This document shows, in pieces, positions 1 through 8,746 of a stretch of DNA of 64,000 nt. The stretch comes from a virus: positions 31,837 through 95,836 of the IMG/VR virus record IMGVR_UViG_3300040801_002079. One strand, given 5' to 3'. Below the pieces are notes generated by a model that saw nothing but the letters and a program-made list of their open reading frames with translations, did not search any database and was not told where the DNA came from. A program made the translations under genes and the position numbers. Position 1 is the stretch's first letter. Each line of letters opens with the position of its first letter.

Positions 1-84
1 AATTCACTTAATGCACGATATTTCAATGATTCAAGTATGGTAGAAGGCACCCCTCCTCCACCTCCTGAGGACAGTGAGGAATAA
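1..84 (+). CDS. C-terminal end of a CDS cut by the window edge
   Basis: An open frame runs from base 1 to a TAA at 82-84 and ends in a run of prolines followed by acidic residues (PPPPPEDSEE). The next gene starts two bases after the stop, so this is the upstream member of the same operon. Function unknown. Confidence 0.6.
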   Translation, partial: NSLNARYFNDSSMVEGTPPPPPEDSEE

Positions 85-86
85 TA

Positions 87-368
87 ATGGGATGGGGGTT
101 TGCCAGAGAAACGATACATAAAGCGCAAAAGGAATATTATTGCGAGGCATGGAATTATTGGATACGAGATTCTCTTGAATATATCGAAGATGAGCTTACC
201 CCCGAAGAGCGAATGCTGGTGGAAAATTTAAAATCTACAGGGGGAAAAATAAACAAAGGTGACCTTTATTTGCGAGTCACTGGAGTCTATGATGGAGAAT
301 GGGGAAAATTCATTGCTATACCAGAAGCCGATGAATTGGCTAAAAATTACGACCTTTATCAGGAATAA
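87..368 (+). CDS. hypothetical protein, 93 aa
   Basis: Acidic soluble protein of unknown function, rich in Trp, Tyr and Glu. The start follows a GAGGA-like ribosome site directly after the preceding stop, and the gene ends six bases before the next start. No family recognised. Confidence 0.7.
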   Translation: MGWGFARETIHKAQKEYYCEAWNYWIRDSLEYIEDELTPEERMLVENLKSTGGKINKGDLYLRVTGVYDGEWGKFIAIPEADELAKNYDLYQE

Positions 369-373
369 TTATT

Positions 374-676
374 ATGAAAGATTCTACTAGAAAAATTTTA
401 ATAACTTTTGGTGCAATGTATATCATATTAGGTGCAATTTGGGGTGCAAGTATGATTGGAAATGATGTTGAAGCAGCAAGTGTGCCTGCAAATAATGCTG
501 AGCCATTGGGAAGTCCTCTGGGTATGCAACAATATGAAATAAGAATTTCGGGAGAAAGAAATCCAGTAAAGGTTGTAGAATTTATTAATAGGCGGGGGAA
601 TAAATGCATGATGGCATATGCAACCCCTCGCGTTGACACACTGCAAATTGAACTTTCATGTGATTACAATAAATAA
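374..676 (+). CDS. small membrane-anchored or exported protein, 100 aa
   Basis: A basic N-terminus (KDSTRK) is followed by a hydrophobic stretch at about residues 8-28, which reads as a signal anchor or cleavable signal peptide. The remaining ~70 residues would be periplasmic and contain two cysteines that could pair. Function unknown. Confidence 0.65.
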   Translation: MKDSTRKILITFGAMYIILGAIWGASMIGNDVEAASVPANNAEPLGSPLGMQQYEIRISGERNPVKVVEFINRRGNKCMMAYATPRVDTLQIELSCDYNK

Positions 677-756
677 TATGGATATGAAAATTTGCGATAT
701 GAAATGGAGGTGCGCCATGCTTAGTATGCATTAGATAACTAAAGGAGCTACTAAGT

Positions 757-1398
757 ATGACAAACTACACAATCTTTCGTCTCTTCGATTACGAGACCGG
801 TTCTTATATTGGGCCAGAATTTCAGTGCATTAAACAATTCTTCAAGTATCACATCAACAAAAGTTTACCACCATATGATTGGTGTGATTGGAGATATATT
901 AACCAATTAAAACCCGTATATATTGTATATTCGCCCTTTTACGATAGACTCTTTGGAAAAATTCGTGAACACCGCCTTGAGTTTCCTCCCAGACGAGAGG
1001 GTATGTTTTTAGATAGATACGCTATCAAAAATGAATACGGGAAAAATTACAAAGACCCCGATGAATTATTTAGGTTAGCACTTCGACAGGGCTTATTTAA
1101 AACTAATCGCAAACATTATAACTATGATTGCGAAGACCCCTTAGTTCATTTGCCCAAAAATAACATTAACAAAAGAAAGAGAGAAACATGGGGATGGTGG
1201 TATCGTAAATTCTCTACTGCAAATGAGCATCGTCAAAATGAAGCATGTATAGCGGATCATGGTGAAATTCTGGTAAGACCAAAACGCAGAAGGGGGAATC
1301 TCCCGACTTCATGGGATGACTTACCCAACAGTGCATGGGATACTCGCAAAAGCTGGAAACACAATTCCAAGAGAAGGCATCAATGGAAAAATAAATAG
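757..1398 (+). CDS. hypothetical protein, 213 aa
   Basis: Basic, aromatic-rich protein with a strongly Arg/Lys-rich C-terminus, compatible with nucleic acid binding. It has a good ribosome site (AAAGGAG) upstream. No domain recognised. Confidence 0.7.
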   Translation: MTNYTIFRLFDYETGSYIGPEFQCIKQFFKYHINKSLPPYDWCDWRYINQLKPVYIVYSPFYDRLFGKIREHRLEFPPRREGMFLDRYAIKNEYGKNYKDPDELFRLALRQGLFKTNRKHYNYDCEDPLVHLPKNNINKRKRETWGWWYRKFSTANEHRQNEACIADHGEILVRPKRRRGNLPTSWDDLPNSAWDTRKSWKHNSKRRHQWKNK

Positions 1399-1433
1399 TT
1401 GCAATAAATTACTTTCCATGGTATTATTTCAAT

Positions 1434-1787
1434 ATGGATAGGCTAAATAGACTTTTAGGTATAATCATTATATTCTTAGTTGGAATTTATGTTGGACTAT
1501 GGATATCTCCCCTGAAACATTCAAGCATGTCTGCCGAAGACTATCAGGAAGGATACGAATTATTAGCTCAATCTAAGGTTGAACTACAGCGGTCCATATT
1601 GTATTTTTATATGAACAATTATTGTGAAGCTGGGACATCTAGAGTAATTGATCTTATGTATCACGGCACAAAATTTCAAGGGGTTTTTTGTGACAAGGAT
1701 ACTATACTATTATTACAGGATCAGTTCCCTCCCCTGCCGTTTTTTATTTTAGATTTAACTATTGAGGAGAATGATGACAACACATAG
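1434..1787 (+). CDS. single-pass membrane protein, 117 aa
   Basis: A hydrophobic helix at about residues 8-25 follows a short basic N-terminus, giving a predicted N-in anchor with a soluble outer domain carrying two cysteines. It overlaps the next gene's start. One of several adjacent membrane proteins at 374-2394. Confidence 0.65.
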   Translation: MDRLNRLLGIIIIFLVGIYVGLWISPLKHSSMSAEDYQEGYELLAQSKVELQRSILYFYMNNYCEAGTSRVIDLMYHGTKFQGVFCDKDTILLLQDQFPPLPFFILDLTIEENDDNT

Positions 1788-2058
1788 CCCCTTAAAACGA
1801 GCAAGCATTATATTCATGATTGTATTTTTTGCAGTATCCGTGATTGTTTTTATTATATGGTCCCTCTTTGCATATTGGGGATCACGACCCAAACCTGTCA
1901 CATATGTTATACAGGATGTTAAACCTAATACGGGGCATATGATGGATATATGTGATACCCCAAATATCACAGTTTTAGAAAATGCTGTAACTGGACAAAT
2001 ACAATATAAATGTGGTAATTTAGGAAAAACAAACGAAGTTATTACATTCTATGAATAA
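1774..2058 (+). CDS. single-pass membrane protein, 94 aa
   Basis: Hydrophobic segment at about residues 11-33 and a short outer domain with two Cys. Start 1774 is preferred over the adjacent ATG at 1771 because it sits at normal distance from GAGGAG. Function unknown. Confidence 0.6.
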   Translation: MTTHSPLKRASIIFMIVFFAVSVIVFIIWSLFAYWGSRPKPVTYVIQDVKPNTGHMMDICDTPNITVLENAVTGQIQYKCGNLGKTNEVITFYE

Positions 2059-2079
2059 ATAGTACCGAGGATTTTACCA

Positions 2080-2394
2080 ATGTTTGATGACTATCTTAAA
2101 ACTCAAAACCGCATATTTATGATTTTCAATATCATTATTTCAACATCTGCTACAACTCTTGCGGCATTTTTAATACTTGAGGGTCACATGTTGCTGGCAT
2201 TTTTAGAATTTTGTATAGCCATTGCAGTCTGTTCCGGGCTTATAGGTTTAGCCCATCGAAACAAAGACTTCATGAAAAAGTGGAATGCCATGAACAGCGT
2301 TGAATATGGATCATACGATCTTGATGATGCGGAAGATATGAGCAATCGGGGCATTGGTAACCTCTCCTTCGACTTTAAAAAGCCCTCTGAGTAA
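2080..2394 (+). CDS. two-helix membrane protein, 104 aa
   Basis: Two hydrophobic stretches at about residues 10-33 and 36-57, then an acidic cytoplasmic tail. It has a GAGG-like ribosome site. Probably inner-membrane; role unknown. Confidence 0.65.
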   Translation: MFDDYLKTQNRIFMIFNIIISTSATTLAAFLILEGHMLLAFLEFCIAIAVCSGLIGLAHRNKDFMKKWNAMNSVEYGSYDLDDAEDMSNRGIGNLSFDFKKPSE

Positions 2395-2399
2395 AGCAC

Positions 2400-2621
2400 A
2401 TGTCTAAAATAAAAGGGTCTACTTATGAAATCCTTTTCAGAAGTGGGGCTACACTAATACTTGAAAATGTTAAGGATGTAAATTTGGAATTCGAAAATAG
2501 GCGGATTTCAAAATTTAATGTCTCTGGCACACCAACAGGGGATGCCCTAAAATTTATTAACATTGGCGAAATTGTAGCCGTAAATAAAAAAGGACGGAAG
2601 CGCGGAATATGGAAACGGTAA
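2400..2621 (+). CDS. hypothetical protein, 73 aa
   Basis: Small protein with alternating hydrophobic/polar residues suggesting a beta sandwich or barrel, and a basic C-terminus. Follows the membrane gene by five bases and overlaps the next gene by 13 bases. Function unknown. Confidence 0.65.
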   Translation: MSKIKGSTYEILFRSGATLILENVKDVNLEFENRRISKFNVSGTPTGDALKFINIGEIVAVNKKGRKRGIWKR

Positions 2622-3049
2622 CCGAGCATAAGCAACTAAAGAAAGATGAGTTTATTAAAATCGTTCAGATAACGGGTCCAGTTGTTGATCGGCTATCTGT
2701 TACTGGACAAGTTGTTAATGTCAATAAAGAATTTTTTGAAGTTCAAACATTCGATGGAATCATGGGACTTTCTTTAACCAATGATGATTATAAATTTGAA
2801 ATAAGCAAATTAAAAAGAAAACCATCGGGATGGGATAAATTTATGAAGGACCCATCTAAATTCCACGAAACTGAAAAGGACGCTGCCCCAGTGGTTAATA
2901 AACGTGTTCAGGTATTTAAGATTGTAAAGAATAATCCGCGTAAAAAACTAGATTCTCTATTAAAGCAGGCACAGGAAGAAGTTGGTGGTGATGCATCCGT
3001 TTTGAAAAAATATGTAGAAATGGGTATTATTAAGTTTAGAGGGGCTTAA
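2609..3049 (+). CDS. hypothetical protein, 146 aa
   Basis: Lys-rich protein; the first ~70 residues look beta-rich and the tail helical. Its 3' end overlaps the convergent protease gene by 14 bases, marking the end of the plus-strand run. Confidence 0.65.
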   Translation: METVTEHKQLKKDEFIKIVQITGPVVDRLSVTGQVVNVNKEFFEVQTFDGIMGLSLTNDDYKFEISKLKRKPSGWDKFMKDPSKFHETEKDAAPVVNKRVQVFKIVKNNPRKKLDSLLKQAQEEVGGDASVLKKYVEMGIIKFRGA

Positions 3050-3734
3050 CCCATTCCAATAATGGAACTTGATTTATTTTAACTTCAGCGGCTATACATG
3101 CTTCGCCACCATCATTAAATAATTTTTCAAAATCTCTAAATTTTATATAGGCATGACCACGATCACCCCAATTTAATCCCCATGAATTCTTTATTCTGAA
3201 ATATTCACGATTAACATCGACTCCATTGAGAATATAGGCATGACCTCCCATTCTTCTACCCTTAGGGCGAATAAGTCCCTTATTATTAGGCTCTTGCATT
3301 TTATCATACCATTTGGTGCCCACAACCATTGGCCCAATTGTCAGTAATGTCATTATAATTTCATCGATATTAAATGCCCATCGATACTCTGTTATAACAC
3401 CAGTATCCTTTAGAACCCTAGCTCCAGCCCGTACACTGGTTCCAGAATAGTTTTCTCCGGGCCATTGATCAACCAGTTGGCATGTCTTGTAAAACTCTCT
3501 AGGATCAAACAGGGGACGTTTTCTATCGGGGATAGAGTCCTGTATCACTGGACCGTCTTCAATCCAGTGTGACCACGAGTATGCAACACAATGGGATGTT
3601 GTACCCTGATCGCCCCACCATCCATTTGCCCACCAGAACTTTTCAGTTATTCGTGGCGCACTCATTAAGAATGATGATATACCATAATTTAAATCTCTGT
3701 GATCCTGTACTTCTAGTCTACCAAAACTTCTCAT
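3036..3734 (-). CDS. papain-like (C1 family) cysteine protease
   Basis: Predicted cysteine endopeptidase of the papain fold. The catalytic triad can be placed: Cys49 in GDQGTTSHCVAYSW (compare papain QGxCGSCWAFS), His165 in GGHAYILNG, and Asn183 in IKNSWGLNWGDRGHAYI, the hallmark NSWG motif. At 232 residues there is room for the mature enzyme but no obvious signal or propeptide. It directly follows the 3731-4354 gene with a 4-base overlap, so the two are co-expressed from the late box at 4360. A late-expressed intracellular protease could process virion proteins or host targets; that role is inference. Confidence 0.85.
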   Translation of the reverse strand: MRSFGRLEVQDHRDLNYGISSFLMSAPRITEKFWWANGWWGDQGTTSHCVAYSWSHWIEDGPVIQDSIPDRKRPLFDPREFYKTCQLVDQWPGENYSGTSVRAGARVLKDTGVITEYRWAFNIDEIIMTLLTIGPMVVGTKWYDKMQEPNNKGLIRPKGRRMGGHAYILNGVDVNREYFRIKNSWGLNWGDRGHAYIKFRDFEKLFNDGGEACIAAEVKINQVPLLEWVKPL

Positions 3735-4354
3735 TTGTAATTTGACCCATATTTCTTTAAATGTAAATCTATACCCTTTTCATGATTTATGCGTATAATG
3801 TCCATCAAATCATCGAAATCATCTGGCAATGATAATGCTTCCATTCTATAAGTTTTTAAAGGCAGTTTTTCATCATCAAATAAAAACTTTAAATATTCTT
3901 TTGGTAATATTGGCTCATATGCTACAAAAACTTGAGGGTATCTACTTTGTAGACCATATGCTGCACTAAACCGAGTCATTATAATTTCCCGAAGTGTGCC
4001 ATTTGTTCCCGTATTAGGAACAAGGGATTCCAAACGCTGAATATATGGATATAATTTCCGATAAGCTGCCTTCTTGCTGGTAACATCTTTCCAATATGGC
4101 AACGATAGACATCTCATTATAATAATCGCAAGCTTTTGTTTTAATTCATCATTTATAAAGTCTAAACTTTCTGGAGATATTGTTGTTATTTTATTAACAG
4201 AGGTTGCGGTGAGGCTTACCGCATTTTTCCTGCGATTTTTCCCTCGCTTTTTCCATTCTTTATAAGTTTGATTGATGGACCTAATAGCATACAGAACCTC
4301 TCGGTGGGCCTGCTTTTGAGTCTCCAATAAAACAAAATCTTTAAATAATTCCAT
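3731..4354 (-). CDS. hypothetical protein, 207 aa
   Basis: Mostly helical protein of unknown function with a basic patch (KKRGKNRRK) near residue 40. The start at 4354 is chosen because a late promoter box ends only six bases upstream and a longer frame would have to cross that promoter. Co-transcribed with the C1 protease. Confidence 0.65.
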   Translation of the reverse strand: MELFKDFVLLETQKQAHREVLYAIRSINQTYKEWKKRGKNRRKNAVSLTATSVNKITTISPESLDFINDELKQKLAIIIMRCLSLPYWKDVTSKKAAYRKLYPYIQRLESLVPNTGTNGTLREIIMTRFSAAYGLQSRYPQVFVAYEPILPKEYLKFLFDDEKLPLKTYRMEALSLPDDFDDLMDIIRINHEKGIDLHLKKYGSNYK

Positions 4355-4359
4355 AAATA

Positions 4360-4367
4360 TATTTATC
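4360..4367 (-). promoter_or_regulatory. T4-type late promoter box (GATAAATA)
   Basis: GATAAATA on the minus strand, one mismatch from the T4 late consensus TATAAATA, about six bases before the 4354 start codon. This gives a very short leader. Confidence 0.6.
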
Positions 4368-4389
4368 AATAAATGGATGAGGTAAAACC

Positions 4390-4659
4390 ATGAATCTAAA
4401 AGAGGAACGATCAACAAACATTATGCGTATTGTTTCGGCACTATATAAGTCAGATGCAATTGATGAAGTTTTGGATGTTAGGGGAATGTCGGACGGTTTT
4501 ACCGTTTTTGTGCGAGGATCAGACGGCAACGCATATGAAATTGAAATCCGCCCAGCATCTCACGCTAAGGGTCATGAAGAAATTCGCAAGGCCGATAAGT
4601 ATGTTGAAAGAAAGGCTAAGCGCAAAGATGCCCTTCGCAAAAATATGGGCTTAAATTAA
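4390..4659 (+). CDS. hypothetical protein, 89 aa
   Basis: Lone plus-strand gene inside a minus-strand block, preceded by GAGG at good spacing. The N-terminal ~55 residues look alpha/beta and the C-terminal third is a Lys/Arg-rich helix. Its 3' end overlaps the convergent virion-like gene by four bases. Confidence 0.65.
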   Translation: MNLKEERSTNIMRIVSALYKSDAIDEVLDVRGMSDGFTVFVRGSDGNAYEIEIRPASHAKGHEEIRKADKYVERKAKRKDALRKNMGLN

Positions 4660-6452
4660 TCTCGAACTAATGAAATTGTATTATCAAATCCGGTATCTTT
4701 ATTGACCGTTCCGGTAATAACGCCAGATTTATAATACGGCGCAGACGAACTTTTTCTCGCCCTACCGGTTACAGGCTGATTGGCTGCAAATGTATAAGAG
4801 GCTGTAATTTCACCATTGACATCAGTTAACCCCTCTAATATCAAAAAGGTTGAAGTTATGGTTCCGGTAGCAGGGGTGGTGGGGGTTCCTACCACGGTAA
4901 ACGAATATGAATTTGCATCAATAACCGTAATTTGTTTAACGCCTGTATATTCATTCTGATCTGCTCCATTAATTTCAACTTTATCATTTGTAGCTAACCC
5001 ATGGGCAGTATGAGAAACTGTCGCAGTTGTTCCAGAGCGAGTTATTGTAACCGTATCTTGATATGGGTAGTTTGTCCCATCTGCAACAGAAAGTAACACT
5101 CTCACGTTTTGTATAGGTAACCCCGTTGTAACATCTAAAGTTTTAATGGTTGAAGCTACTGGATTCTGTACAATATTGATGGTTGCCCCCGCGCTCTTAT
5201 ATGAAACAGTGCCACTACCACCAATAATGTTAACAGTTATTGTTCCTGATGTATCGGCAAAGTATAAAGTTGAATCAGTCTGCCCGTTTGTTGCATTATA
5301 TCCGGAAAAATCAATATCTCTTAATGTAATAGATGATGGAATGCTTGCCCCAAACTCAATAGCGTGAGTCGAAGCTACCCCTTTTGTTATTGAACAACCA
5401 TCCAATTCACCATCCGGATCAGACGTTTCATTATAATAAATTGCTCCAGTATCAGCAGTTCCTTCATAATTGATAATAGATGAATTTCTAATATCGGCCC
5501 CGGCTGGGGTTATCACGCCACAATCATCATACGCATTACCGGTATTTGTTTGTCCACTTGCGTATGTAATGGTTGAAGCTCGTCTAATAGTATTATTGGT
5601 GATTGAAACTGTGGGCGCTGTATCGGAAAAGTCCATAACAAATCTGGTAGTATCTCCCGTTCCGTTGGCCCGCAATACACAGCTATTTATTATGAAATTA
5701 CATCCCGATCCCTGAGCACTTAGATCATAAAGTCCTGAACTGATACTCAATGCTCCCGGTGTATCACGAAAAACGATGACCTCACTGTCGGCTTCAAAAT
5801 AGGTCGTGGTCGCACCGTTTCCCATTTGAATAGTTCCCGTGCAAAAATATACATCGAAGCTTCGCTCCACAATACCATAAGCAGAAGCTCTGTCAGTTGC
5901 AGCAATATCTGCCATTGTGATTTTATCACCAGATGTTCCTCCGGTCATATAGTAGCCGTCCATGTAGCGCATAACGTCCATCCACATGTTGACCACGTTT
6001 TTAGCATTAGACGAATGACCGGCTTCAATACCCCAACGATCTACGTTTGCCAGTGTGACCCCGGTAAAATCGTCCATGTCCTGCCAGAAATAAAACCAAC
6101 CACCGGGATAGGTATCGGAACCAAAAAGAGCTAGACCGTTAGATTGGGAAGTTCCATCAAAACACCAGAGTTTATAGGGATCGGTAGCTTCTGGTGCCAT
6201 ATATGCAAGGTTAGTAGTGTTAACCCACCCGCGAAGAACCTTTCCCACTGCCGTTACGGGAGCGCCACCCGCATCGTAATATGAGTCCTCACCATCATTA
6301 CGTGTAACACCAGACATTGAAGCTGTACCTTCAACCTTGATGTCGGTATCGGCGCTAGTCAGGTTTGACCATCCACTGTTGGTGTCAGCATCCGTAAGAA
6401 CACCATCAGTGAGGCCACCAGCGTTAATTAATGTGAATGTGGGTGTTGCCAT
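4656..6452 (-). CDS. probable virion structural / fibre-like protein, 598 aa
   Basis: Large Ser/Thr/Gly/Asp-rich protein with long runs of alternating beta residues and very few Lys/Arg, typical of beta-helix fibres and decoration proteins. A central part (about residues 230-430) has repeating short strands consistent with a right-handed beta-helix. A segment near 460-530 (HGLATNDKVEINGADQNEYTG) resembles adhesin-type repeats seen in phage tail proteins. Transcribed from a late box at 6483. Exact virion position cannot be told. Confidence 0.6.
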   Translation of the reverse strand: MATPTFTLINAGGLTDGVLTDADTNSGWSNLTSADTDIKVEGTASMSGVTRNDGEDSYYDAGGAPVTAVGKVLRGWVNTTNLAYMAPEATDPYKLWCFDGTSQSNGLALFGSDTYPGGWFYFWQDMDDFTGVTLANVDRWGIEAGHSSNAKNVVNMWMDVMRYMDGYYMTGGTSGDKITMADIAATDRASAYGIVERSFDVYFCTGTIQMGNGATTTYFEADSEVIVFRDTPGALSISSGLYDLSAQGSGCNFIINSCVLRANGTGDTTRFVMDFSDTAPTVSITNNTIRRASTITYASGQTNTGNAYDDCGVITPAGADIRNSSIINYEGTADTGAIYYNETSDPDGELDGCSITKGVASTHAIEFGASIPSSITLRDIDFSGYNATNGQTDSTLYFADTSGTITVNIIGGSGTVSYKSAGATINIVQNPVASTIKTLDVTTGLPIQNVRVLLSVADGTNYPYQDTVTITRSGTTATVSHTAHGLATNDKVEINGADQNEYTGVKQITVIDANSYSFTVVGTPTTPATGTITSTFLILEGLTDVNGEITASYTFAANQPVTGRARKSSSAPYYKSGVITGTVNKDTGFDNTISLVRD

Positions 6453-6482
6453 TTAATCCCTATAAAGTTGTTTACTATATAC

Positions 6483-6490
6483 TATTTATA
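6483..6490 (-). promoter_or_regulatory. late promoter TATAAATA
   Basis: Perfect TATAAATA on the minus strand, about 30 bases before the 6452 start codon, immediately downstream of the terminator of the preceding gene. Confidence 0.7.
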
Positions 6491-6514
6491 AAAAAAGCCA
6501 GCAATGATGCTGGC
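6490..6514 (-). terminator. intrinsic terminator
   Basis: Seven-base-pair stem GCCAGCA/TGCTGGC with a four-base loop followed on the minus strand by a run of T. It ends the 6541-6807 transcript; the other strand also has a T-rich flank. Confidence 0.8.
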
Positions 6515-6540
6515 CTTTTATTTATTCCATTAGTTAGTGT

Positions 6541-6807
6541 TTAAACTTCTGGATCGGGTTCTTCGACTTCCTCAACCTCAACTTCTTCGACCTCATCATC
6601 TTCTCCGCGCTTAGCTTTCATTTCTTCCCTATGGGCTTCAACTTCATCCATATGTGCTTCCTTTCTGGCATCCCGCTCGGCTTTGCGTTCTGCTTTCATT
6701 GCTTCACGCTCTGCTTTACGAGCTTCTTGATCTTTGTGACGATTTTCAACAGCCTTTTCGTTAGCTTTTTCGGGTAAGTCTTTAAACTCTTTCTCTGGTT
6801 TTGCCAT
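6541..6807 (-). CDS. highly charged coiled-coil protein, 88 aa
   Basis: Almost entirely Glu, Lys, Arg and Ala with a helical, coiled-coil pattern (KAEREAMKAERKAERDARK) and an acidic Val/Glu tail. The start at 6807 follows GGAGGAAA. Own late box (6860) and own terminator (6490) make it a monocistronic late gene. Function unknown; scaffold- or linker-like. Confidence 0.7.
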   Translation of the reverse strand: MAKPEKEFKDLPEKANEKAVENRHKDQEARKAEREAMKAERKAERDARKEAHMDEVEAHREEMKAKRGEDDEVEEVEVEEVEEPDPEV

Positions 6808-6859
6808 GGTAATTTCCTCCGTAGTAGATAGCAAAAATTCCCCTTGAAGCACTCTAATA

Positions 6860-6867
6860 TATTTATC
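6860..6867 (-). promoter_or_regulatory. late promoter box (GATAAATA)
   Basis: GATAAATA on the minus strand between the DUF2828 terminator and the charged 88 aa gene. Confidence 0.6.
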
Positions 6868-6874
6868 CGTATAA

Positions 6875-6900
6875 TAAAAAAGCCCCGATTTCTCGGGGCT
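6875..6900 (-). terminator. intrinsic terminator of the DUF2828 transcript
   Basis: Perfect stem AGCCCCGA/TCGGGGCT with a TTTC-type tetraloop followed on the minus strand by TTTTTATTAT. Twelve bases downstream of the DUF2828 stop codon. Confidence 0.85.
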
Positions 6901-6912
6901 TTCGTTTGCCCA

Positions 6913-8385
6913 TCAAAGGGTTACAGACTTATATCTTTCGGAATTTAGAACCTCAAGCATTAGCTCGTATGGTCCAATAAATTCTCCAGTCATAAGTGAC
7001 TGCAAGATTGATGGTGAGAATCCAGAAACGTTCTGGAATCCCCGCTCGTCCATGCTCATTGGGAACTGCACATTACGTGCATTAACATTCCAGAATACAA
7101 GCTTGGGCATTTCGTATCCAGCACGGCTGAACTTGTCAGCAATAGTCTGGAATAGAGTGCTATTGCTACGACTTGTGGCACCATCAAATTCCATATCGGA
7201 AATGATGTAAAGCTTGTCAAGCATTTCACTCTTTGGAACATTGTTCTTAATTGCTGCATCTAATACAAGATTAAACACGGCTTCAATGTTCGTATTCATG
7301 TCCCAACTTGCTCTCCAGAGATTGTTAACCTTCTCCACAATGTTGGCACCCTTAAGCTCCTGTAGCTTAGGACGATTGCTAAAGGTAATGAAGTGATCCT
7401 TGTATGGACCCTTAGCACGTTCAGCTAAGTAAATACCCAATCCAAGGGCTACATCTCGTGGCAATCCATCACCCATACCCATTGATCCGGATGTATCAAC
7501 AACCGCGATTGAGTTTTCAGCTTCACCCGTAAAATCAGGCAAGTTGTTCCACATTGCTTCGGCAACATTGGTATCAATATTTCCACCGCGCATGATCTTA
7601 CCAACAATTTCATGAGGGTAAAGAACGGACACATTAATCTTGGCTTCACCAGTATTAACCGCGTTGATGAAGTCAGTGTAACGTGCACGGTCATGCTTAG
7701 CGAACGCATTTCGATACTTCATCATTGCGTTAGATGGAACGCGAGAATACTCAATCTCATCCCACTGATTCGCAGAAGTCTTACGTTCGACAACATCAAG
7801 GTGCTTACGCAACTTAGACAATGCCTTGCGATATGAACGAGAATCCATACCCAATGCTTCACGGGTCTTACGTGCAAGACGCTTGGTTTCACGGCTTGAC
7901 GCATTTTCAGACTTCAACCACTTTGCAAGCAATGAGATATTGTCATCTTCAAAGAAGCTGAACATATCCTTGTTGAACTGCTTAGCAAGAGCATCATATG
8001 CGTCACGCTCAACTTCAGTTCCGTCAAGCGCATAAACATCGTCCCAACGTCCATATTCTGGAATATTAGAAATGTTCTTTCGCGCTGTGTCTTCTGCTAA
8101 TTCCGCTAACAGCTTGTACTGGTTACGGAACGCCTCGCGCTGGCCCTGTCCTCCACGAACATCACGGAAATAGAACATAGCCTTAAGAGCTAGTTCGGGA
8201 TTTTCAGCCCATGCTCGTAAGAACATGTCCTGCTGCTTTTCAGGGCTTAACATGCGAATAGCACCACCCTGAGAAAAGAAATCTAAAACGGCTGAATTAG
8301 TAGTTGCCTTAGCAACCGCGCCATTTTCAGTTAATGCGTAATTATCAACACCCTTAAGTGCGTTTAAGAATCGTGTAGTCATCAT
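6913..8385 (-). CDS. DUF2828 / TROVE-like protein with von Willebrand A domain
   Basis: 490 residues in two parts. The helical N-terminal ~280 residues carry the RDVRGGQGQR signature shared by DUF2828 and reminiscent of the TROVE RNA-binding domain of Ro60/Rsr. The C-terminal von Willebrand A domain has an intact metal-binding motif DTSGSMG (about residues 297-303) and a later conserved Asp in IISDMEFDG. Ro-type proteins bind small structured RNAs (Y RNAs) and act in RNA quality control; whether DUF2828 members do so is not established. It has a strong promo­ter (8747-8774), a roughly 355-base leader holding three tandem RNA hairpins, and its own terminator, so RNA and protein are co-transcribed. 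Start: ATGATG after GGAGAAAA. Confidence 0.85.
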   Translation of the reverse strand: MMTTRFLNALKGVDNYALTENGAVAKATTNSAVLDFFSQGGAIRMLSPEKQQDMFLRAWAENPELALKAMFYFRDVRGGQGQREAFRNQYKLLAELAEDTARKNISNIPEYGRWDDVYALDGTEVERDAYDALAKQFNKDMFSFFEDDNISLLAKWLKSENASSRETKRLARKTREALGMDSRSYRKALSKLRKHLDVVERKTSANQWDEIEYSRVPSNAMMKYRNAFAKHDRARYTDFINAVNTGEAKINVSVLYPHEIVGKIMRGGNIDTNVAEAMWNNLPDFTGEAENSIAVVDTSGSMGMGDGLPRDVALGLGIYLAERAKGPYKDHFITFSNRPKLQELKGANIVEKVNNLWRASWDMNTNIEAVFNLVLDAAIKNNVPKSEMLDKLYIISDMEFDGATSRSNSTLFQTIADKFSRAGYEMPKLVFWNVNARNVQFPMSMDERGFQNVSGFSPSILQSLMTGEFIGPYELMLEVLNSERYKSVTL

Positions 8386-8412
8386 TTTTCTCCTGTGTTA
8401 AGTTTCTACAAC

Positions 8413-8463
8413 AAGACGGCTTTTTTGCTTTTCACCATGCAGTATATTTGCTGTTACCGTCTT
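8413..8463 (-). ncRNA. hairpin RNA unit C of a three-unit array
   Basis: Stem of seven pairs, AAGACGG (8457-8463) with CCGTCTT (8413-8419), closing a 37-base loop. Two bases after the 5' arm comes ACAGCAA, as in units A and B. Lies 28 bases upstream of the DUF2828 start codon. Confidence 0.6.
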
Positions 8464-8472
8464 TAATATTAC

Positions 8473-8534
8473 TAGGTACTTTACTAGCTTCTGTGTTTGA
8501 GACAGATTGTAAGTAGTATTGCTGTTAGTACCTA
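8473..8534 (-). ncRNA. hairpin RNA unit B of a three-unit array
   Basis: Eight perfect pairs TAGGTACT/AGTACCTA (8527-8534 with 8473-8480) enclose 46 bases. One base after the 5' arm is ACAGCAAT. Two inner helices can form: TACTA/TAGTA, then TCTGT/ACAGA with a seven-base loop CTCAAAC that resembles an anticodon arm. Separated from unit C by nine bases and from unit A by eight. Confidence 0.65.
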
Positions 8535-8542
8535 AATCTAAC

Positions 8543-8598
8543 TAGATGCCTTTCTTCTCTTCATTGACGTAGAATGTTATAATTGCTGTAAGCATCTA
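8543..8598 (-). ncRNA. hairpin RNA unit A of a three-unit array
   Basis: Seven perfect pairs TAGATGC/GCATCTA (8592-8598 with 8543-8549) enclose 42 bases. Two bases after the 5' arm is ACAGCAAT. An inner CATT/AATG helix has a seven-base loop. First unit to be transcribed. Confidence 0.65.
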
Positions 8599-8746
8599 AA
8601 AACTAACTTTCTTCTTTAATAAATGATGTGCATTTTGTGCTCACCGTGTAATTGATCAAGTGCCTAATTTGTCAATTTTATAAAACTATTTAGTAATCTT
8701 GCAAAAAAGTGTAAAAATTATTTTTTTACGATCTTTATGGGGAGCC

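Noticed and set aside
8413-8598. Reading the hairpin array as degenerate tRNAs
   Set aside because: Unit B has a 7-base loop resembling an anticodon arm, but none of the units has a T-arm, CCA or D-arm; the shared ACAGCAA motif does not belong to tRNA.
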